Below, piece by piece: positions 41,406 to 51,171 of a stretch of 64,000 nucleotides of DNA. The number at the start of each line of letters is the position of its first letter. The first letter of the stretch is position 1. Origin of the DNA: Agrilactobacillus yilanensis (GTDB taxonomy: Bacteria > Bacillota > Bacilli > Lactobacillales > Lactobacillaceae). The notes under the pieces are model-generated. The model worked only from the letters and a program-made list of their open reading frames with translations, was not told where the DNA came from and did not search any database. The stretch lies in the NCBI RefSeq assembly GCF_003946725.1, contig NZ_RHOY01000005.1:1-64000 (forward strand), in the 5' to 3' direction. A program made the position numbers and the translations under genes.

Positions 41406-43763
41406 TTAAAAAGTGACAATGGTTGCCCCGTTACCACCAGCAGATGCCGGCGCATAACTAAATTTCTTAATTCGCCGATTATTCTTCAAATATTCTTGAA
41501 CACCCGTCCGGATCGCACCGGTGCCTTTCCCATGAACAATCGTAACTTGTTGATAACCTGCTAATAAAGCAGCATCAATATATTGATCCAAGTCCGCCAT
41601 CGCCTCATCATAACGTTTGCCTCGCAAATCTAATTGCGTTGACACATGACTGCCACTACTAGACAATGTCGCAAATTGCCGAGTTGGCGCTTGTTTTTCA
41701 GAAGCAGCTACTTTTTGCAATTGATCCGTGGCAATTTTCATTTTCAAAATACCCATTTGAACTTGCCATTCATGCTCATTAACTTTTTCCAATAGCGTCC
41801 CTTGTGTCCCATAAGATAGTACTTTAACATCATCCCCAGGTTTTAAAACTTGTTTCCGTTTTTCTCGACGTAAAACTTTATTCTGTTTTAAAGTCGGTTC
41901 TTGATGTAAGTTCTTCAACTTCGTATTTGCGGCAATTAATTGATCTTCTTTAACCGTGTTCGCACCATTAAGCTGCATCTGCCGCAGATCATTAATGATT
42001 TTATCCGCTTTTTCTTGCGCCTTTGCCACAATCGCATTGGCTTTTTCTTTCGCCGCATTTTCTTGGTTCTCTCTAGCGACAAAGAAATCATGATAAGCCG
42101 ATTCCAAATCATCATGTAACTGCTGGGCTTCTTTGAGCTGCTGACTCAAATCTAGATATTCTGTTTCCGCAGCCTTACGCTGACTTTCTAAATCTGAAAT
42201 CATGTTATTCAAATCTTGGCTTTCAGCATTCAGCAATGTTTTAGCGCTGGTCACAATGCTTTCCGGCATCCCTAGACGACTAGAAATATCAAAGGCATTA
42301 CTCCGGCCAGGTACCCCAATCATCAAGCGATAAGTCGGCTGCAACGTAGCGACATCAAATTCCATACTGGCATTAACCGTTTTGGGCCGTTCATAACCAT
42401 AAACCTTTAATTCTGGATAATGGGTAGAAGCCACCACATAACAGCCTACAGTCCCTAAATGATCCAAAATAGCAATGGCCAGCGATGCCCCTTCTTGAGG
42501 ATCTGTACCAGCACCTAATTCATCTAACAAAACTAATCCTTTATCATCAACTTGCCGCAAAATAGAAATAATATTTTCCATATGTGCTGAAAAAGTACTT
42601 AAATTTTGTTCGATAGACTGTTCATCCCCGATATCCGCGAAGATATTTGAGAAAACACCAACTTGGCTTTCTTCTTCAGCTGGGATAAACAACCCTGATT
42701 GCGCCATTAATTGAATAAGGCCTAATGTTTTTAAGGTGATCGTCTTCCCACCGGTATTGGGCCCGGTTACGACGATACACTGGAAGTCTTTACCAATGTA
42801 AATATCATTGGGGACAACTTTTTCCGGTGCAATTAACGGATGCCGTGCTTTTTTTAAATCAACTTCGTTTTCCGCATTCAGCACCGGACGCGTTGCTTTC
42901 ATATCATTAGCAAACCGGGCTTTGGCATTCATAAAGTCTAAATGCGCCAAAATTTCGCCATTAGCTCCTAATTCTCTTAAATAAGGCATTAATGCTTCTG
43001 ATAATTCTGCTAGAACCCGTTGGACTTCTTGAGCCTCTGCCATTTGCTGCTGCCGCAGACGGTTATTTAAGTCCATTACACTTTGTGGTTCCACGTAAAC
43101 CGTTTGGCCACTGGCACTTTGGTCGTGGATTACCCCACCAAACTGGCCACGGTATTCAGAACGGACTGGAATGACGTAGCGATCATCACGGATCGTTACC
43201 ACGGGTTCACTCAAATACTTACTTTGGCTGCCTCGTGTGTAATTATCCATTTTGCTACGAATTTGATCGGACAGCTGATGAATACCCCCTCGAATTGACT
43301 TTAAAGTCGTTGAAGCTTCATCTAAAACTGCCCCGCCTTCATCAATGGAGCGTCTTAACGTTTGCGATAATTGCGGTAATAATGTTAATTCTGCCACAAT
43401 TTCATAGGCATATTGCAACGCCACTTCATCATCTTGTAAATCTTCAAAAAAACGATGGATGGCTGTGGTTGTCCGTAAAAGCCGGCTAATATCCGCTAAT
43501 TCCCGGCCATTTAAACTGGCACCAATCTGTAATCTTTTTAAATGCGGTCCAATATTTTCTAAACTACCTAGGGGAATACCCCCCTTTAACCGATAGATTT
43601 GCGCCCCATCATCAGTTTCAGCAATCTGCTGCTGTACTGTTTGGAAATCTGTACTGGGTTGTAAATTAATAATCTGCTGTTGCCCTAAAGCAGTCTCTGC
43701 ATAATTTTTTAATTGTTCTGTAATTGCTCTAAATTCTAAGGTTTCTAAAATTTTCTGGTTCAT
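41406..43763 (-). CDS. mutS2: endonuclease MutS2 (MutS paralogue)
   Basis: This 785-residue protein lacks the mismatch-reading domain of MutS. Clamp-like helices occupy the first half. ATPase motifs are GPNTGGKT (Walker A, about 334-341), DELGAGTDP (Walker B) and STHY. A coiled coil lies near 515-600, and the C-terminal Smr nuclease domain has LDLRGKRYDEAM and VHGKGTGAIR. It limits homologous recombination and in Bacillus acts on stalled ribosomes. It has its own upstream terminator (43795-43848) separating it from cvpA. Confidence 0.95.
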   Translation of the reverse strand: MNQKILETLEFRAITEQLKNYAETALGQQQIINLQPSTDFQTVQQQIAETDDGAQIYRLKGGIPLGSLENIGPHLKRLQIGASLNGRELADISRLLRTTTAIHRFFEDLQDDEVALQYAYEIVAELTLLPQLSQTLRRSIDEGGAVLDEASTTLKSIRGGIHQLSDQIRSKMDNYTRGSQSKYLSEPVVTIRDDRYVIPVRSEYRGQFGGVIHDQSASGQTVYVEPQSVMDLNNRLRQQQMAEAQEVQRVLAELSEALMPYLRELGANGEILAHLDFMNAKARFANDMKATRPVLNAENEVDLKKARHPLIAPEKVVPNDIYIGKDFQCIVVTGPNTGGKTITLKTLGLIQLMAQSGLFIPAEEESQVGVFSNIFADIGDEQSIEQNLSTFSAHMENIISILRQVDDKGLVLLDELGAGTDPQEGASLAIAILDHLGTVGCYVVASTHYPELKVYGYERPKTVNASMEFDVATLQPTYRLMIGVPGRSNAFDISSRLGMPESIVTSAKTLLNAESQDLNNMISDLESQRKAAETEYLDLSQQLKEAQQLHDDLESAYHDFFVARENQENAAKEKANAIVAKAQEKADKIINDLRQMQLNGANTVKEDQLIAANTKLKNLHQEPTLKQNKVLRREKRKQVLKPGDDVKVLSYGTQGTLLEKVNEHEWQVQMGILKMKIATDQLQKVAASEKQAPTRQFATLSSSGSHVSTQLDLRGKRYDEAMADLDQYIDAALLAGYQQVTIVHGKGTGAIRTGVQEYLKNNRRIKKFSYAPASAGGNGATIVTF

Positions 43764-43794
43764 AAAAACTCCTTTTCAAAACCGGATAATTCAA

Positions 43795-43848
43795 CTTAAA
43801 AAAGAGGCCACAAACAAAACCGCGGTTTTGCCCCGACCCCTCAAACTA
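43795..43848 (-). terminator. terminator between cvpA and mutS2
   Basis: On the minus strand an imperfect stem, GAGG.../...CCTC with an inner CAAAACC/GGTTTTG hairpin, is followed by T6. It is not perfectly paired in the middle. Confidence 0.55.
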
Positions 43849-43865
43849 AATTTATTTATCAGCAT

Positions 43866-44408
43866 CTAAGCTGCTACAATCCACCAATGGGTGATCAAAT
43901 GTGTTAAAACTGGAGAATAACGTACCATTGACACCGCAGCCCACGATTGGCCTAAAACGCTTTGTAAGCTATCGATTGGAATCAAAGCAACTAAATATAA
44001 GAGTAAAAAGACGGCGACATAATTGGTCAAAAAGGCTAGCACAATTCCGCCGATAACACTTACGGAATAGTTCATTGGATAAAATGCCCAGTGGGCCACA
44101 AAAATACCAGCAAATTTCATAATCAGCCAGCCGATAAATAAAATGAACACAAAGGCAAAACCAGCATAAAATGCTGTATCCAATTTTAAGCCTAAATTAG
44201 AATCAAAAAACGCAAATTGACTATTTGTTGTTGCCGAAGGATAAGGTACTAATAGTGTTAAATTTTTCCCGAGATTTTTATACACTAAATAAGCAATCCC
44301 AAAAAACACGAGATAACCAAGTGTAAAGAACAACTGTAAAACTAACCCTCTTCTAGCGCCTATATACATACCATAAGCTAAAATCAAAATAATTAAAAAG
44401 CTTAACAT
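43866..44408 (-). CDS. CvpA family membrane protein
   Basis: This 180-residue membrane protein has four or five hydrophobic segments (about 2-20, 25-45, 80-105, 112-130 and 132-150). It matches CvpA, required in some bacteria for colicin V production but usually an envelope-maintenance protein of unknown activity. It lies 24 nt after zapA and is part of the zapA-cvpA-mutS2 group common in Firmicutes. Confidence 0.87.
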   Translation of the reverse strand: MLSFLIILILAYGMYIGARRGLVLQLFFTLGYLVFFGIAYLVYKNLGKNLTLLVPYPSATTNSQFAFFDSNLGLKLDTAFYAGFAFVFILFIGWLIMKFAGIFVAHWAFYPMNYSVSVIGGIVLAFLTNYVAVFLLLYLVALIPIDSLQSVLGQSWAAVSMVRYSPVLTHLITHWWIVAA

Positions 44409-44432
44409 ACTCTTTCCTTCACCAACTATAGA

Positions 44433-44693
44433 CTATTCGTCAGATTTTTGATTCTTTTGGTTTTTTAAGTCGAATAGTTCTTTCTCATATTTAATTTGAT
44501 CTGATATAGCATTAAAAGCTAATAAAATTGCAGCATCTTGCTTAGAAATGCTAGGAGACAGCTTTTGAATCTCAGCCAGCTGTGTATTTAGCATTTGCGT
44601 CACAGCAGCCATGTGTCCCTCGCTGCCTGGGCCTATGATGACATAGGTCTTGCCGTCAATCTCAGCTTTATAGCGACGTTTTTCCTCGTTCAT
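44433..44693 (-). CDS. zapA: cell division protein ZapA
   Basis: Small protein of 86 residues with an N-terminal YKAEIDGKTYVIIG strand domain and a C-terminal coiled coil (about 50-80). ZapA tetramers crosslink FtsZ filaments at the division ring. Its place before cvpA and mutS2 is conserved in Firmicutes. Start after GGAG. Confidence 0.9.
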   Translation of the reverse strand: MNEEKRRYKAEIDGKTYVIIGPGSEGHMAAVTQMLNTQLAEIQKLSPSISKQDAAILLAFNAISDQIKYEKELFDLKNQKNQKSDE

Positions 44694-44787
44694 GAGGACT
44701 CTCCTTTAAACACGAACAGATTAGAAATAATTTTAACATAAATTCCAAAATTAGAAAAAGAAACCAGTTCGTTTATTAAATTCTTGA

Positions 44788-45111
44788 TTAATAGTCAGCT
44801 CCATCATCATCGATGAATGTATTTAACACTTCTTCAACCATTGCCCATTCAGCATCATCTTCAATTGGGTAAAGATCCCCTTGGCCCACATCCCCTTTAG
44901 GATCTGGTTTGAATGAAAATGCTTGGACTTCTACTTCTTCATCCTCATCCGTACTTGCTGGATATAATAAGACATAGGACTTACCATAGTCTTCTGAGTC
45001 AAAAGTGAATAAAATTTGATAAAGTTCTTCATTGCCTTTATCGTCTACAAGCGTAATAAATTGGTCGTCCATATTTGCCGCATAGTTCTCATTATCTTTA
45101 TGATCGCTCAT
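44788..45111 (-). CDS. DUF1292 family protein (YrzB-like)
   Basis: Acidic protein of 107 residues. The DUF1292 core runs from about 17 to 100 (ITLVDDKGNEELYQILFTFDSEDYGKSYVLLYP). The C-terminus is rich in Asp and Glu. Function is unknown. The order alaS-ireB-ruvX-DUF1292 is standard in this group, and it lies 43 nt after ruvX. Confidence 0.9.
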   Translation of the reverse strand: MSDHKDNENYAANMDDQFITLVDDKGNEELYQILFTFDSEDYGKSYVLLYPASTDEDEEVEVQAFSFKPDPKGDVGQGDLYPIEDDAEWAMVEEVLNTFIDDDGADY

Positions 45112-45154
45112 GTGTTTGCCTCCATCATAGCCAGTTGGCCAAATTGAAAATAGA

Positions 45155-45598
45155 TTAATGTAATAAGTCGATTAATTTACCTTTTGCATCTAAATAGTTT
45201 TGTAAAATCATTACTGCAGCTAGTTTATCAATAACCTGTTTGCGTTTTTTTCGAGAAGTATCTGCTTCTTCAACCAACATGCGCGTTGCTTGTACGGTTG
45301 TCAGACGCTCATCAATGTAATCGATGGGCAGCCCAAATGCTTCCGTCAGTAGTGCCCCATATTCCTGCGCTTTTTCAGCTCTAGGTCCAATGGTGTTATT
45401 CATATTTTTTGGCAGTCCAACTACAAAACCACTGACATCGTGTGCTTTAACTAATTCTGCCACGCGGTCTAAGCCAAATTCGGCCTCATCTTCATTAATT
45501 GAGATAATTTCCACGCCCTGAGCAGTCCAGCCTAATAAATCTGAAACAGCGACCCCTACAGTCCGTGAACCAACATCTAAGCCCATTAATCGACTCAT
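45155..45598 (-). CDS. ruvX: Holliday junction resolvase-like RuvX (YqgF)
   Basis: RNase H-like protein of 147 residues. Motifs are [16 protein letters not shown] (5-20, catalytic Asp), a VVGLPKNMN loop and YIDERLTT (Glu). YqgF proteins are proposed Holliday junction resolvases and in E. coli act in 16S rRNA processing. It overlaps ireB by 4 nt. Confidence 0.93.
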   Translation of the reverse strand: MSRLMGLDVGSRTVGVAVSDLLGWTAQGVEIISINEDEAEFGLDRVAELVKAHDVSGFVVGLPKNMNNTIGPRAEKAQEYGALLTEAFGLPIDYIDERLTTVQATRMLVEEADTSRKKRKQVIDKLAAVMILQNYLDAKGKLIDLLH

Positions 45599-45852
45599 TT
45601 ATTTTTCTCTAAATAATTACGTACTAATTCTTCAATAATTTCATCCCGTTCATGTTTGCGGATCAAATTACGGGCATCGTTATGCCGTGGAATATAAGCC
45701 GGATCTCCAGATAGCAAATACCCTACAATCTGATTAATCGGATTATATCCCTTTTCTTCTAGTGCTTGATAAACAGCTTCCAATGTTTCCTTGACATTCT
45801 TGTTGTTATTATCACCAAAATTAAAATGCATTGTCTCATCTAAAGAACTCAT
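45595..45852 (-). CDS. ireB: IreB family regulatory phosphoprotein
   Basis: UPF0297 protein of 85 residues (IreB/YrzL), helical, with the core [22 protein letters not shown]. In Enterococcus IreB is phosphorylated on N-terminal threonines by the Ser/Thr kinase IreK; Thr7 here is a candidate. It lies 81 nt downstream of alaS and overlaps ruvX. Confidence 0.93.
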   Translation of the reverse strand: MSSLDETMHFNFGDNNNKNVKETLEAVYQALEEKGYNPINQIVGYLLSGDPAYIPRHNDARNLIRKHERDEIIEELVRNYLEKNK

Positions 45853-45933
45853 AACAACTTACCCCCACTTCGTATGCTCATTACAGCTAATTGTAACTGA
45901 TTTGCGTTTAAATCACAATTTTAATCTGTAGCC

Positions 45934-48579
45934 CTACTTCTGGGCCAACCATTCTGAGGCTGCTTTCATTGCTTCAGGCAGTCCTTCTGGCTTCTTACCA
46001 CCGGCTTGTGCCATATCTGGTCGACCGCCGCCGCCGCCATTTACAAACGGTGCAATCGTCTTAATTAGGTCCCCGGCTTTAATGCCTTTTTTAACAGCTC
46101 CATCTGCAACGGCCACAATCAAACTTACTTTACCATCATTGGCTGTACCTAAAACTAAAACGTCTGAAGCTTGTTTTTGTTTCCATTGATCGGCTAATTG
46201 CCGTAAAGCATTCATGCCGTCAACTTGTACTTCACCGGTAATGATTGTATGCGCGCCAGCTTGTTGACTTTCTTCAAAAATACTGCTGACTTGCTGTTGT
46301 GCAAATTTGGCTTTCAAACTTTCATTATCTTTATTAACCGTCCGTAATTGTTCTTGAAGTTGCTCAATCTTAGCCAAAACATCTTCTGTTTTAACAACTT
46401 TAAGACTTTGAGCAGCTTGTTTCAAAAGTGTTTGTTGATGATTCAAGTAATCGAAGGCATCGTTAGCTGTGACCGCTTCAATCCGACGGACACCTGCCCC
46501 TACAGCAGATTCAGACTTAATCTTGAATAGCCCAATTTCAGAAGTATTGCTAACGTGGGTCCCACCACATAACTCAATGGACCAATCACCTACATTAACG
46601 ACACGCACGATATCACCATATTTTTCAGTAAATAAAGCAATTGCGCCCATCTTTTTAGCTTCATCAATCGTCGTTTCAACAGATTTTACTGGAATTTCTG
46701 CCCAGATTTTTTCATTAACTATTGCTTCAACTTGTTGTAACTGTTCTGCCGTCACTTGTCCGAGATTTGTAAAGTCAAACCGTAAATAATCTGGTTCTAC
46801 TAAAGAACCGGCTTGGTGAGTATGAGCACCCAAAACTTCACGTAAAGCTTGATCCAGCAAATGCGTTGCTGTGTGATTGCGCCGGACATTACGTCTGAAT
46901 TCAGCGTCCACTTGCAAACTATATTGTGTATCTTTATGCATTGGTGCCAAAACATCTACAAAATGCAACGGTTGCCCATTAGGTGCATGTTTTACATTCG
47001 TAACTTTAGCAACTAATTGGCCATCTTTAGTTTTGATAACCCCTTGATCCGCAACTTGACCACCCATTTCAGCATAAAATGGCGTTTCATCAAAGATCAA
47101 TGTTGCCTTACCAGTGGCCACTTCATCAGCTAAATGGTCTTCGACAATAATATCTCGTAAAGTACTCTGATCATCAACAAGTTCTACATAACCCGTAAAT
47201 TCACTCGGTTCTTTGATAGCCATTAACAATTCATTTTGTGAGCCCATGGATTGCACATCACCCCGAGCATTACGTGCACGTTCCTTTTGTTTTTGCATTT
47301 CAGCCTTAAAGCCATCTACGTCCACTTTCAAGCCTTCATCGTTGGCATATTCCACAGTCAAATCCAATGGAAAACCATACGTATCAAATAGTTTGAACGT
47401 ATCTGCCCCATTTAATTGCTTTTCACCGCTGGCTTTGACACTATCGATCAAATTATTCAATAAGTCTAAACCATCTTTTAATGTTTCGTGGAAGCGTTCT
47501 TCTTCAGCTTTGATCACTTTAGCAATGTAGTCTTTTTGTTCTAAAACATCTGGATAATAGCTCTCCATGATCTTGCCAACAGTCGGTACTAGATCGTATA
47601 AAAAGGCATGATTAATTCCTAACTTTTGACCGTTTAATGATGCCCGACGAATTAGTCTTCTTAATACATAACCCCGACCTTCATTGGAAGGCATTGCCCC
47701 GTCACCGATGGCAAAAGTCACTGCCCGAGCGTGATCAGCGATAATCTTAAATGAAGTATCATCAGCTGTATTTTGACCATATTTTTTACCCGTACTCAAA
47801 GCTTCTGTTTGGTGAATCATTGGTAAGAATAAGTCGGTTTCAAAGTTAGTTGGTGCATCTTGAATAATTGAAACCATCCGTTCTAGCCCCATCCCCGTAT
47901 CAATGTTCTTATGAGGTTGTTCCACATAAGTCCCATCAGGCAGATGATTAAATTCAGAAAAAACAATATTCCAAATTTCTAAATAACGTTCATTTTCACC
48001 ACCAGGATAGTTTTCAGGATCATCGGCAGCTAAGTTGTCGTATTTTTCACCACGATCGTAAAAAATTTCAGAATCCGGGCCACTTGGACCTTCGCCGATA
48101 TCCCAAAAGTTATCTTCGGCCTTTAAAATATGATCTTCAGGTACACCCACCACTTCATGCCAAATACGGTGTGCTTCTGTATCTTTAGGGTAAATTGTAA
48201 TGTAAAGTTTTTCTGGTTCAAAATCAAACCATTTTGGACTCGTTAATAATTCCCAAGCCCATGGAATTGCACTTTCCTTAAAGTAATCACCTACTGAAAA
48301 GTTACCTAACATTTCAAAGAAAGTATGATGTCTGGCTGTTTTACCAACATTTTCAATATCATTAGTCCGAATACTCTTTTGAGCGTTGGTAATTCTTGGA
48401 TTCTTAGGGATGACACTACCATCAAAATACTTCTTCAACGTTGCTACACCAGAGTTAATCCATAATAAAGTTGGATCATCTTTAGGAATTAGCGATGCAC
48501 TTGGTTCAACATCATGCCCCTTACTTTTGAAGAAATCTAAAAACATTTGACGGGTTTCACCGCTAGTCAGTTGTTTCAT
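45934..48579 (-). CDS. alaS: alanyl-tRNA synthetase
   Basis: Class II synthetase of 881 residues that charges tRNA-Ala. The N-terminal catalytic domain has HHTFFEMLGNFS and GMGLERM. The tRNA-binding and editing domains have NHTATHLLDQAL (editing zinc-type histidines) and ELCGGTHVSN. The C-terminal C-Ala domain ends with NGGGGGRPDMAQAG. It is preceded by a T-box leader that senses uncharged tRNA-Ala, and is the first gene of alaS-ireB-ruvX-DUF1292. Confidence 0.97.
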   Translation of the reverse strand: MKQLTSGETRQMFLDFFKSKGHDVEPSASLIPKDDPTLLWINSGVATLKKYFDGSVIPKNPRITNAQKSIRTNDIENVGKTARHHTFFEMLGNFSVGDYFKESAIPWAWELLTSPKWFDFEPEKLYITIYPKDTEAHRIWHEVVGVPEDHILKAEDNFWDIGEGPSGPDSEIFYDRGEKYDNLAADDPENYPGGENERYLEIWNIVFSEFNHLPDGTYVEQPHKNIDTGMGLERMVSIIQDAPTNFETDLFLPMIHQTEALSTGKKYGQNTADDTSFKIIADHARAVTFAIGDGAMPSNEGRGYVLRRLIRRASLNGQKLGINHAFLYDLVPTVGKIMESYYPDVLEQKDYIAKVIKAEEERFHETLKDGLDLLNNLIDSVKASGEKQLNGADTFKLFDTYGFPLDLTVEYANDEGLKVDVDGFKAEMQKQKERARNARGDVQSMGSQNELLMAIKEPSEFTGYVELVDDQSTLRDIIVEDHLADEVATGKATLIFDETPFYAEMGGQVADQGVIKTKDGQLVAKVTNVKHAPNGQPLHFVDVLAPMHKDTQYSLQVDAEFRRNVRRNHTATHLLDQALREVLGAHTHQAGSLVEPDYLRFDFTNLGQVTAEQLQQVEAIVNEKIWAEIPVKSVETTIDEAKKMGAIALFTEKYGDIVRVVNVGDWSIELCGGTHVSNTSEIGLFKIKSESAVGAGVRRIEAVTANDAFDYLNHQQTLLKQAAQSLKVVKTEDVLAKIEQLQEQLRTVNKDNESLKAKFAQQQVSSIFEESQQAGAHTIITGEVQVDGMNALRQLADQWKQKQASDVLVLGTANDGKVSLIVAVADGAVKKGIKAGDLIKTIAPFVNGGGGGRPDMAQAGGKKPEGLPEAMKAASEWLAQK

Positions 48580-48599
48580 AAAAAAAATTACCTCCGTTT

Positions 48600-48845
48600 T
48601 AATTTGTTTCAGGGTTAATTTACCCTAATCTTCAACATAAAAAGACACCTTTGCTGTTCAAGGACGCCTAAACGCGGTACCACCTTGATTGCAACGATGT
48701 CTTCGTTAGCCACTCAATTATCTATCTTATAAGTTTTATTTACTGAATTACAGCTAGGTAGCGATTAATTAGATCAGTCGAATTTTCTCAGTAACCATTC
48801 GTTCCTGTAAATGAGCGCTAATTAATCATGGCCTATTGATTTGCC
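48600..48845 (-). promoter_or_regulatory. T-box riboswitch leader of alaS
   Basis: The T-box sequence AGGTGGTACCGCG is on the minus strand (48685-48673). Stem I is around GATTAATTA/TAATTAATC. A GCT (alanine) triplet at 48762-48760 lies just after the closing strand of stem I, at a place that could be the specifier. A terminator stem (GGCGTC...GGTGTC, 48669-48643) ends in T5, and CGTCCTT can pair with the T-box as an antiterminator. Uncharged tRNA-Ala would favour readthrough. Confidence 0.9.
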
Positions 48846-48850
48846 TTTTT

Positions 48851-48879
48851 ATTATAAGCAGACTGGAGCTTAAAGTCAA
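48851..48879 (-). promoter_or_regulatory. alaS promoter (near consensus)
   Basis: Minus strand TTGACT (48879-48874), a 17-nt spacer, then TATAAT (48856-48851). The -35 overlaps the stop codon of the upstream gene. Confidence 0.88.
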
Positions 48880-49832
48880 TCTGGAAAAACAATATTGATA
48901 ATTGGTCGATAAAACACTTGATCTGGTACAAATTGATCTAACGTTGTCTGCCCAAGATAATAAGGGCTAGCCGATAAACCAGTTTGTGTTTCTATCGGAT
49001 CTGCACTGGCACCAACTAAGCTTTGATCCAGCAAAAATTCAGCTTGTGTCGGCGCCTTCACATAATTCAGCCCGAAATAAGTCGCCCCGTCTAATTGTGC
49101 TGACGTCGCTGCTTGACTGGTATCGCCCCAAGGAAAGTAAGTTTGCTGCTTAAACGTCCGCAAATATAAATAACTATAACGATCCGCAAGACCGAAGCCT
49201 TGGCGCGCTAGCTCTGACAAAAGTGTATCACCCGTTAAATCTAAACGGTTCACCGAAAATTGATAATCCGCTAAATTTGGCAATAAGCGCACTTGCCCCA
49301 TCGCTGTTTCAAAAAATTTTGGCAACTCAAAGGTCAATGGATCGGCAGTTTTAGGCCGCTGCAATGCCGACAAAACTTTTTGAATATCTTGTTGTCGCCG
49401 CTTTTTAAAAAATAAATCACCTTGAAAAAATCCGGTTAACACATTCAAAACACCTTTAACCTGTTGCGTTAAATTGATCGGATTTTTAGCGACTAGCATT
49501 GGCGGGATAATGACCGTTTCACGGGTAACAAAACGTTGATCTGCTACTTTCGCTGCACTTGGTAACTGCTGTATTAACCGCCGTTTAGCCGGCAAATCAA
49601 GTCCCGTGATAAAATCTGAAATTCCCGGAATAAACACAAAATCAATGCCATTCACAAATGCTTGATAACTCTCAAATTGATAATTTTTAAATAGATATTG
49701 ATAAGGTCGGATTTGATCAACACTCGCCAATGGGCTCACAAAATAACGGACCAATTGTTCAAATTGGTGCCGACGCTGCTGATCCGTTAATGTCAGCCAT
49801 TGGGGCAACATTAAAGTTTCACCCAAGGCCAT
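48876..49832 (-). CDS. uncharacterised 318-aa protein
   Basis: Not recognised. It has no signal peptide, no membrane segments and no nucleotide-binding motif. It contains an internal PPMLVAKNPINLTQQV stretch, FEL-PKFFETAMG, and a late YFPWGD motif (about 232-237) that recalls formylglycine-generating enzymes, though no wider match supports that. It follows the RNA helicase gene by 4 nt and is translationally close to it, so a shared transcript is likely. The next promoter (alaS) starts inside its stop codon. Confidence 0.75.
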   Translation of the reverse strand: MALGETLMLPQWLTLTDQQRRHQFEQLVRYFVSPLASVDQIRPYQYLFKNYQFESYQAFVNGIDFVFIPGISDFITGLDLPAKRRLIQQLPSAAKVADQRFVTRETVIIPPMLVAKNPINLTQQVKGVLNVLTGFFQGDLFFKKRRQQDIQKVLSALQRPKTADPLTFELPKFFETAMGQVRLLPNLADYQFSVNRLDLTGDTLLSELARQGFGLADRYSYLYLRTFKQQTYFPWGDTSQAATSAQLDGATYFGLNYVKAPTQAEFLLDQSLVGASADPIETQTGLSASPYYLGQTTLDQFVPDQVFYRPIINIVFPD

Positions 49833-49836
49833 GACT

Positions 49837-51171
49837 TTAACCCCGTTTCTTTTGACGTTTTACCCGTCGCCGTTCTAATTTCCGTTTTTGGAATTCATCT
49901 TGGGCAATGGTCTCTTTGATTTTACGCTTGTAACCTGGTTTTTTCTTCCGTTTTGCCTTTTTAACATAGCCTCGAATCGTTGGATCTAAAGCAGTTTGTT
50001 TCTTTTTCCGGGTTTGTCGCCGATCCCGTTTAGGCGCTTGTACCAATTCACCATCTTCCAACCGGACTGGTTTAAATTGCACACCCATTTTTTCTAATTC
50101 GTCTATCATTGCTTCGTCGTCCGGACCGTATAAGGTTAATGCCGTGCCTGCAAGGCCATTGCGGCCAGTCCGACCAACACGATGAATGAAAAATTCTGAA
50201 TCCGTTGGTAATTCAAAGTTGACAACTTCTGAAACACCTTCAATATCGATCCCGCGAGCCGCTAAATCTGTGGCCACAACATATTGATATTTTAAATTCT
50301 GAACTTCTCTCATAATACGTTTACGTTCTCTAGCTTGAATACCCCCGTGGATCCGAGCAATATTTAAGCCTTGTGCTTCTAAATAATAGAAGATTTCATC
50401 AACTTTTTCTTTAGTATTCGCAAAAATTAAAACTAAATAAGGTTCCCCTAAAGTGATTAATCGCTGCAATACTTGTTTTTTGTCTTTACCTTTAGTGAAA
50501 TATAAATCATTTTCGATTGTCGCTGGAATCAGCGTCTTGGCCTTAATTTGTTCAAACAATGGGTTGTGTAAATATTTACGCAAGAAAGGTTGCAATTTTG
50601 GTGGGATCGTTGCAGAAAATACAAGCATTTGTAAATCATCTGGCATTTTACCGGCAATTTTATCTACATCATTTAAAAAGCCTAAATCTAATGTCATATC
50701 TGCTTCATCCACTACAAAAATTTGTGTTGTCTGAATTTGTAAATCCGCACTATTTACTAAGTCTAAAATACGACCTGGCGTGCCGATAACAATTTGCGGC
50801 TGCCGATGCTGTAACTTTTCGATTTGCCGTTTTTTATCTGTGCCCCCCACGTAGTTGGCCACATGGATATCCGGATTATAAGTCGCAATCAAATCCTCAA
50901 AAGTTTGCTGTAACTGTACGGCTAGTTCCCGACTAGGTGCGGTGATTACCGCTTGAACCGTTGCAGATTTTGCATTAATTTTTTCTAAAATAGGAATCAA
51001 AAAAGTATGTGTTTTGCCACTGCCGGTTTGCGATTGGCCAATCACATCTTTACCGCTCAAAACGGGTGGTAAGAGTTTTTCTTGAACAGAGGTTGGTGTT
51101 TGAAAACCAATTTTTTCTAGTGCCTGAATCATCTGTTCTGATAAATTAAATTGTTTAAAAGTTGCTGCCAT
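49837..51171 (-). CDS. DEAD-box RNA helicase (CshB-like)
   Basis: Helicase of 444 residues with the Q motif (FQTPTSVQ), AQTGSGKT-type Walker A (QSQTGSGKT), PSRELA, TPGRI, DEAD (VDEADMTLD), SAT, ARIHGG, ATDLAARGID and HRVGRTGR. The C-terminal ~65 residues are Lys/Arg-rich. Such enzymes unwind RNA during cold-shock, ribosome assembly or decay. The set and length fit CshB best. Its ATG overlaps the nrnA stop by one base. Confidence 0.93.
   Translation of the reverse strand: MAATFKQFNLSEQMIQALEKIGFQTPTSVQEKLLPPVLSGKDVIGQSQTGSGKTHTFLIPILEKINAKSATVQAVITAPSRELAVQLQQTFEDLIATYNPDIHVANYVGGTDKKRQIEKLQHRQPQIVIGTPGRILDLVNSADLQIQTTQIFVVDEADMTLDLGFLNDVDKIAGKMPDDLQMLVFSATIPPKLQPFLRKYLHNPLFEQIKAKTLIPATIENDLYFTKGKDKKQVLQRLITLGEPYLVLIFANTKEKVDEIFYYLEAQGLNIARIHGGIQARERKRIMREVQNLKYQYVVATDLAARGIDIEGVSEVVNFELPTDSEFFIHRVGRTGRNGLAGTALTLYGPDDEAMIDELEKMGVQFKPVRLEDGELVQAPKRDRRQTRKKKQTALDPTIRGYVKKAKRKKKPGYKRKIKETIAQDEFQKRKLERRRVKRQKKRG

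Noticed and set aside
46348-47530. Plus-strand open frames inside alaS
   Set aside because: They are antisense to a well-matched synthetase and lack start signals.
48876-49832. Formylglycine-generating/sulfatase-modifying enzyme
   Set aside because: Only a short FPWGD-like motif matches. The catalytic cysteines and the rest of that fold are not seen.
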